This document shows, piece after piece, positions 59,360 through 64,000 of a DNA stretch of 64,000 nucleotides. The stretch is from assembly GCF_018070575.1 (NCBI RefSeq), contig NZ_JAGPXN010000006.1, forward strand, positions 212,224 to 276,223, read 5' to 3'. The notes below the pieces were generated by a model that was not told the origin of the DNA, did no database searches, and saw nothing but the letters and a program-made list of their open reading frames with translations. The stretch's first letter is position 1. The number at the start of each line of letters is the position of its first letter. The position numbers and the translations under genes were made by a program. This DNA is from Micromonospora sp. C31. GTDB taxonomy: Bacteria > Actinomycetota > Actinomycetes > Mycobacteriales > Micromonosporaceae.

Positions 59360-60282
59360 AGGGCGCGCCGGGTCCGTTCGACGTCCTGCCCCATCTGGGC
59401 GATCAGCGGCTCGATCGCGTCGTAGCGGACCTGCCCGCGCAGGTGCGCCACGAAGTCCAGCGCCAGCCGCTCGCCGTACAGGTCGCCGGTGAAGTCGAGC
59501 ACGTACGCCTCCACCCGCCGCTCCCGCCCGGAGAACGTCGGGTTGGTGCCCACCGACACCGCCGCCGCCAGGGGCTCGGGGTGGCCCCGGCGCACCAGCC
59601 GGGCGGCGTAGACGCCGTCGGCGGGGATCGCCGCGTACCGGTGGCAGAGCAGGTTGGCGGTGGGGAAACCCAGCTCGCGGCCCCGCTGGTCGCCGCGGAC
59701 CACCACGCCCTCCACCCGGTGCGGGCGGCCGAGCGCGGCGGCGGCGGCCGTCACGTCCCCGGCGTCGACGCAGGAGCGGATGTACGTGGAGGAGTAGACC
59801 GTGCCCGCCTCGGCGACCAGCGGGGGCGCCTCCACGGCGAAGCCGAAGGTGCGCCCGAGCCGCTCCAGCAGCGCCACGTCACCGGCGGCCTTGTGCCCGA
59901 AGCGGAAGTTCTCCCCCACCACCACCAGGGCGGCGTGCAGGTGCTCGACCAGGATGTCGTGCACGAACGCCTCGGCGGGCAGCCGGGAGAACTCCGGGGT
60001 GAACGGCACCACGCAGAGCACGTCCACCCCGAGCGCCTCGATCAGCTCCGCCTTGCGGGCGGTCTCGGTGAGCACCGCCGGGTGCGAGCCGGGGCGCACC
60101 ACCTCGGCCGGGTGCGGGTCGAAGGTGACCACCACCGACTGCACGCCCAGCTCGCGCGCCCGGGAAACGGCGTGCCCGATGGTCGCCTGGTGCCCCTTGT
60201 GCACGCCGTCGAAGACGCCAATGGTGACGACCGACCGCCCCCAGCCACCGGGCGTCGCGTCGTACCCCCGCCACCGCTGCAT
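59353..60282 (-). CDS. ribF: Bifunctional riboflavin kinase/FAD synthetase
   Basis: A 309-residue protein. The N-terminal FAD synthetase module has VTIGVFDGVHKGHQATIGHA (the HxGH nucleotidyltransferase motif) and STYIRSCVDAGD; the C-terminal riboflavin kinase module has GRELGFPTANL and SVGTNPTFSGRERRVEAYVL. It converts riboflavin to FMN and FAD. Located between truB and rpsO as in other actinobacteria. The stop lies in a 22-bp tandem repeat. Start at 60282 (MQRWRGYDATPGG). Confidence 0.96.
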   Translation of the reverse strand: MQRWRGYDATPGGWGRSVVTIGVFDGVHKGHQATIGHAVSRARELGVQSVVVTFDPHPAEVVRPGSHPAVLTETARKAELIEALGVDVLCVVPFTPEFSRLPAEAFVHDILVEHLHAALVVVGENFRFGHKAAGDVALLERLGRTFGFAVEAPPLVAEAGTVYSSTYIRSCVDAGDVTAAAAALGRPHRVEGVVVRGDQRGRELGFPTANLLCHRYAAIPADGVYAARLVRRGHPEPLAAAVSVGTNPTFSGRERRVEAYVLDFTGDLYGERLALDFVAHLRGQVRYDAIEPLIAQMGQDVERTRRALD

Positions 60283-60339
60283 GCCGCTCCTCCCCTGCCT
60301 CTGCGGCGGCCCGCGCCGACCGCCGCTCCTTCGCCCCCG

Positions 60340-61224
60340 TCAGGCGGGGGCGAGCACGATCTCCGCGCGGGCCCGGCCGTCCCGCTCGCTGACGATAGCG
60401 ATCAACCCGCCGTCGGGGCCGAAGACCGCGTAGGGGCCGGCGATCCCCGCCGGGTCGAGCGGCCCGCCGTGGGAGAGCACCTTCGCCTCGTCGGCGCCGG
60501 CGTCGCGGCGCGGGAAGAACCGGTCGGCCGCCGCGGCCAGCGGCAGGTTCACCACCTCGGGGGCGCGCTGCTCCAGCTCGTCGAGGGTGGCGGCCTCCGC
60601 GAGGGCGAAGTTCCCGACGGCGGTACGGCGCAGCGCCGTCAGGTGCCCGCCCACCCCGAGCGCCAGGCCCGCGTCCCGGGCGATCGCCCGGATGTACGTC
60701 CCGGAGGAGCAGGTCACGTCGATGTCCACGTCCACGACGTCCGGCGCGTCGCGGCGCACCGCCAGCAGCTCCAGCCGGGACACGGTGACCCGGCGGGCGG
60801 GCAGCTCGACGCTCTCCCCATCGCGTACCCGCTTGTACGCCCGCTGCCCGTCGACCTTGATGGCGCTGACCGCGCTCGGCACCTGGTCGATCTCCCCGGT
60901 CAGCACGGCGAGCGCGGACCGGATCGCCTCGTCGGTGACCTGCCCGGCCGGGGTGGTGGCGAGCACGTCGCCCTCGGCGTCGTCGGTGACGGTGGCCTGG
61001 CCGAGCCGGACGGTGGCGGCGTAGCTCTTGTGCGCGCCGATCACGTAGGTGAGCAGGCGGGTGGCCCGCCCGACCCCGATCACCAGGACGCCGGTCGCCA
61101 TCGGGTCGAGGGTGCCGCCGTGCCCCACCCGGCGGGTCCGCGCCAACCGGCGGATGCGCGCCACCACGTCGTGCGACGTCATGCCGCCGGGCTTGTCGAC
61201 CACGATCAGACCGTCTGTGCTCAC
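60340..61224 (-). CDS. truB: tRNA pseudouridine(55) synthase TruB
   Basis: A 294-residue enzyme that makes pseudouridine 55 in the T-loop of tRNAs. The catalytic Asp is in RVGHGGTLDPMATGVLVIGV; DGLIVVDKPGGMTSHDVVAR and CSSGTYIRAIARDAG are conserved. The GTG start 61224 is chosen because the family begins STDGLIVVDKP; the ribosome site is weak (GGGTGTC). It lies 57 bases upstream of ribF. Confidence 0.96.
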   Translation of the reverse strand: MSTDGLIVVDKPGGMTSHDVVARIRRLARTRRVGHGGTLDPMATGVLVIGVGRATRLLTYVIGAHKSYAATVRLGQATVTDDAEGDVLATTPAGQVTDEAIRSALAVLTGEIDQVPSAVSAIKVDGQRAYKRVRDGESVELPARRVTVSRLELLAVRRDAPDVVDVDIDVTCSSGTYIRAIARDAGLALGVGGHLTALRRTAVGNFALAEAATLDELEQRAPEVVNLPLAAAADRFFPRRDAGADEAKVLSHGGPLDPAGIAGPYAVFGPDGGLIAIVSERDGRARAEIVLAPA

Positions 61225-61458
61225 GACACCCAAGCCTGCCAGACGGGGCCGGAGCGCCCGCCGCCACCGTGCGTCCTGCGCCGCACCGGAGTCGCGTTCC
61301 GCCCGCGCGGCGGCGGGAGTCCACCTCCGATGGTCGGCCGATGCGCCGTCAGCCACTCGGGCGGGACTACGGCGGGCGGGGTACGCGGGACCACGTTCCG
61401 GGCGACCGGATGCGAAGATCATGCGCCCTCGCCGGACCGCGCACCCAAGGACACGACG

Positions 61459-62454
61459 ATGACCAGTCACCAGCCGGTGGACGAGCCGTCCCCGCCGGGC
61501 CGGCCGGCCCCCGACGACGAACCGGTACGGGTCCCGCAGTGGCTGCGCCAGCCCGAACAGACGCATCCCGTCGGCGGGCTGGCACGACTGCGCCTGTTCT
61601 GGCAGGACCACACCCGGGCGGTCTCCGCCGTGGTCGGCGCCGGGCTGGTCCTCGTCCTCCTGCTGGGCGTGGGGTGGCTCGACCTGTGGCGGCGGGCGGG
61701 GGAGGCGCCGCGCAGCTACCCGACGACCAGCCCGCCGCCGGGCGTCTCCGCCCTGACCGACGCGAGGCCGGCGCCGCCGGCCGACATCTTCGCGGGCACC
61801 CCGGCGGCAGCCTTCGCCGAGGGGGCGGCCGGGATCACGCTGCCGCCCGCCCGGCGGACGGGCGTGTTCAGCGCCGCCGAGGTGACGGCGGCCCTCGCCG
61901 ACGTCCGCGCGGCGATGCTGCTCGCCCGGCTGGACCGCAAGTTCATGGCCGGCGACGAGCTGGACCGGTTCGTGGGGATGTTCGCCCCGGACACCCGGTC
62001 GGAGATGCGGGCGGACTTCCGCGACGGCTCCTTCGCCTCCTACGCCACGCGGCTGGCTCCGGGTGCCCGGCTGACCGACGACCAGCCCCGGGTCAAGGGG
62101 CGGGTCACCTACCGGGCGACCCGGGACAGCGAAGGCATCCGGGTGCTGGAGGTCACCACCAACTTCGTCTGGGCGTACGCGTTCCGCACCCGCGACCTGA
62201 CTCCGGGCGCCGGAGTGGTGGTCGTCCACGACACCGTGCGTTGGCACGTGCCGCATCCCGACGACGTCGAGCAGGGATCCGTCGGGCTCTGGCTCCTCGA
62301 GGCCGACTCGTACGCCTCGAACATGGACTGCGTGTCGTTCGACAAGGGTCTGCTGGGGCTCGGCGCCCCGGATCTGGGCCTGCCGGTCGAGACGGAGGAC
62401 CCGGACGCGATGTTCGACCCCGATCGTTCGCTGGACGTCGAAGACACCTGCTGA
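61459..62454 (+). CDS. Single-pass membrane protein, unknown function
   Basis: A 331-residue protein. A hydrophilic Pro-rich N-terminus of about 50 residues is followed by one hydrophobic segment (AVSAVVGAGLVLVLLLGVGW, about 55-75) and an extracytoplasmic domain of about 250 residues with possible alpha+beta structure (VTAALADVRAAMLLARLDRK; VLEVTTNFVWAYAFRT; VVHDTVRWHVPHPDD). Two cysteines (SNMDCVSFDKG and the final residue) could pair. I recognise no family. ATG 61459 follows AAGGA at eight bases. Divergent from truB. Confidence 0.85.
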   Translation: MTSHQPVDEPSPPGRPAPDDEPVRVPQWLRQPEQTHPVGGLARLRLFWQDHTRAVSAVVGAGLVLVLLLGVGWLDLWRRAGEAPRSYPTTSPPPGVSALTDARPAPPADIFAGTPAAAFAEGAAGITLPPARRTGVFSAAEVTAALADVRAAMLLARLDRKFMAGDELDRFVGMFAPDTRSEMRADFRDGSFASYATRLAPGARLTDDQPRVKGRVTYRATRDSEGIRVLEVTTNFVWAYAFRTRDLTPGAGVVVVHDTVRWHVPHPDDVEQGSVGLWLLEADSYASNMDCVSFDKGLLGLGAPDLGLPVETEDPDAMFDPDRSLDVEDTC

Positions 62455-62485
62455 GCCGGATCGGGGCGCCGGACGGCGCCGAGGC

Positions 62486-63811
62486 TCACCGCACGGCGCC
62501 GACCACGGCCCAGGCCCCCGAGCGCAGCCGCAGCAGCAGGGCGGCCAGCCGGATCACCACGAACAGCGTGAGCCCCGCCCAGATGCCGCCGAGGCCGAGG
62601 CCGAGCCCGTACGCCACCCAGATGGCCGGCAGGAAGCCGCCGAGCGCGGCCACGATCGTGAGGTTGCGCAGGTAGCGGACGTCCCCGGCACCGATCAGCA
62701 CGCCGTCGAGGGCGAACACCACACCGGCCAGCGGCTGCATCGCCACGAACCACGGCCAGGCGAGCATGGCCTGGTCGCGTACCTGCGGATCGGAGCTGAA
62801 CCAGCCGGGCACCACGCCGGCGCCGGCGGCGATGAGCACGGCGAACGCCACGCCGCAGACACCGCCGAGCAGCCCGATCCGGCGTGCCAGATCCCGTGCG
62901 GCGGCGTCCTCGCCGGCGCCGAGGGCGGCGCCGACCAGCGACTGGGCGGCGATGGCGAGCGCGTCGAGCACCATGGCGGTGAAGAACCACAGTTGCAGGG
63001 CGATCTGGTGCGCGCCCACGGCGGCGGCCCCGAAGCGGGCGGCGACGGCGGTGGCGGAGAGGAAGCTGGCCTGGAACGCGACGCCCCGGATCAGCAGGTC
63101 GCGGCTCAGCGCCAACTGCTGCCCGATGAGCCGGGGCCGGGGCCGCAGCGACACCCGTTCGGCGATCAACGCCCCGGCGAAGAGCGCCCCGCAGATGGTC
63201 TGGGCGACCACGTTGGCCACGGCGGAGCCGACCAGGCCCAGCCCGACCGGGTAGACCAGCAGCGGGCAGAGCACGGCGGAGAGCAGGTTCGGCCCGAGCA
63301 CGTACACGAGCGGGCGGCGCATGTCCTGCACGCCACGCAGCCAGCCGTTGCCGGCGGCGGCGAGCAGCAGGCCGGGCGCGCCGAGCGCCGCGACCCGCAG
63401 CCACTGCGCGGCGGCGTCGGCCACCTCGCCGGGGCCGCCGGCGAGGGTACGCGCCAGCGCCCCGCCACCGACCTGCATGCCGAGCGCGACCAGCACCCCC
63501 ACCCCGAGGGCGAGCCACGACGACTGGACGCCCTCGGCGACGGCGGACGCCCTGTCACCCGCCCCGAAGCGGCGGGCCGAGCGCCCCGTGGTGCCGTACG
63601 CGACGACGGCGCCGAGCCAGGCGATGAGCGTCAGCACCGTCCCGCCGACGGCGAGGGCGGCCAGCGGCACCCGACCGAGATGCCCGACCACCGCCGTGTC
63701 CACGAGCACGTAGAGCGGTTCGGCGGCCAGCACCACCAGCGCCGGCAGGGCCAGCGCGGCGATCCGGCGGGGCGCGGCGGCCCTGGGTCCGAGGACGACG
63801 GATTGGCTCAT
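62486..63811 (-). CDS. MATE-family efflux transporter (DinF-like)
   Basis: A 441-residue polytopic protein with about 12 hydrophobic segments. LALPALVVLAAEPLYVLVDT with AVVGHLGRVPLAALAVGGTV is the MATE N-terminal signature and PWFVAMQPLAGVVFALDGVL its second-half counterpart; the shape is that of the DinF subgroup. It exports cationic compounds using H+ or Na+. The start ATG 63811 is chosen over an upstream codon at 63829. A GTAAG/CTTAC inverted repeat (63837-63866) lies in its upstream region. Confidence 0.92.
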   Translation of the reverse strand: MSQSVVLGPRAAAPRRIAALALPALVVLAAEPLYVLVDTAVVGHLGRVPLAALAVGGTVLTLIAWLGAVVAYGTTGRSARRFGAGDRASAVAEGVQSSWLALGVGVLVALGMQVGGGALARTLAGGPGEVADAAAQWLRVAALGAPGLLLAAAGNGWLRGVQDMRRPLVYVLGPNLLSAVLCPLLVYPVGLGLVGSAVANVVAQTICGALFAGALIAERVSLRPRPRLIGQQLALSRDLLIRGVAFQASFLSATAVAARFGAAAVGAHQIALQLWFFTAMVLDALAIAAQSLVGAALGAGEDAAARDLARRIGLLGGVCGVAFAVLIAAGAGVVPGWFSSDPQVRDQAMLAWPWFVAMQPLAGVVFALDGVLIGAGDVRYLRNLTIVAALGGFLPAIWVAYGLGLGLGGIWAGLTLFVVIRLAALLLRLRSGAWAVVGAVR

Positions 63812-63961
63812 CGCCGCCGATCCTGGCACGGCCGAAGTAAGGGCCGCAAGCTGGCCGATCGCTTACCTAACGCCAGCCCGTCCAGGTCCAGCGTTCTCGA
63901 CCGGGTCAGCGGACAGCGGGCGGAGATTCCACCCGGCCGGCGGGTGGGCAGCAGGTGACGG

Positions 63962-64000
63962 GCGGGGGGGGGGGGGGGGGGGGGCGGGGGGGGGGGGGGG
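63962..64000. other. Poly-G run, probable assembly or sequencing artefact
   Basis: The last 39 bases are almost pure G with one or two C. Such runs at the end of a contig are typical of two-colour sequencing dark cycles. The 63830-63961 stretch before it shows only the MATE promoter region. Confidence 0.85.

Noticed and set aside
63962..64000. Natural G-quadruplex
   Set aside because: A near-pure G tract at a sequence end is much more likely an artefact.

Overview
The window is very GC-rich actinobacterial DNA. Gene content, frequent GTG starts, GTGA/ATGA gene overlaps and several probable leaderless starts point to a Micromonosporaceae-like organism; the family is an inference, the phylum is secure. 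The right end (about 63962-64000) is an artefactual poly-G run, so it is probably a contig end. The left end cuts through recA.

Most of the window is the conserved actinobacterial block seen from its recA side: recA (cut inside an intein), then, spread across accessory genes, clgR-pspA-pspM, cinA(pncC), pgsA, rimO, ftsK, rnj, dapA, thyX, dapB, an M16 protease, pnp, rpsO, ribF and truB. These are on the minus strand and cover DNA repair, envelope stress, translation, RNA decay, lysine/peptidoglycan precursor synthesis and chromosome segregation.

Region by region: 1-2629 holds recA with a LexA-type box and an NDp/PafBC-like promoter, a DUF3046 gene and an MFS exporter. 2709-8944 holds an acyl-CoA dehydrogenase, a UdgX-type uracil-DNA glycosylase, a MocR regulator divergent from a flavin-barrel/GNAT fusion plus a LeuE exporter, and a Spo0M-like protein. 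9195-13358 holds a pair of CNNM/CBS membrane proteins (probably preceded by a leaderless small ORF) and a secreted M28 aminopeptidase. 13577-19588 is a complete Mrp Na+/H+ antiporter operon (A[+B], C, D, E, F, G). 19713-27101 holds a small unknown protein divergent from a giant Lhr helicase, a lipoprotein, a probable frameshifted gene and a Nei/Fpg glycosylase. 27321-30968 is a CotA-like multicopper-oxidase fold that has lost most copper ligands and carries three fibronectin III modules. 31026-36491 is the Psp/ClgR and rimO-pgsA-cinA block. 36578-38364 holds an ornithine cyclodeaminase family gene and an SMR (Gdx-type) exporter behind what looks like a guanidine-III riboswitch. 38544-47686 holds ftsK, two YbjN-domain genes, a PEP mutase-like lyase, rnj, dapA and thyX. 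48281-53780 is accessory: DUF2752, an AlkX/YcaQ-type glycosylase, three GNATs, a glycosyltransferase 87 and a VOC protein. 53828-61224 is dapB to truB, followed by an unknown membrane protein and a MATE exporter.

The window is also rich in short tandem repeats (18-54 bp units) in intergenic DNA; several include a stop codon within the repeated unit. No tRNA, rRNA, CRISPR array, prophage or insertion sequence was recognised.
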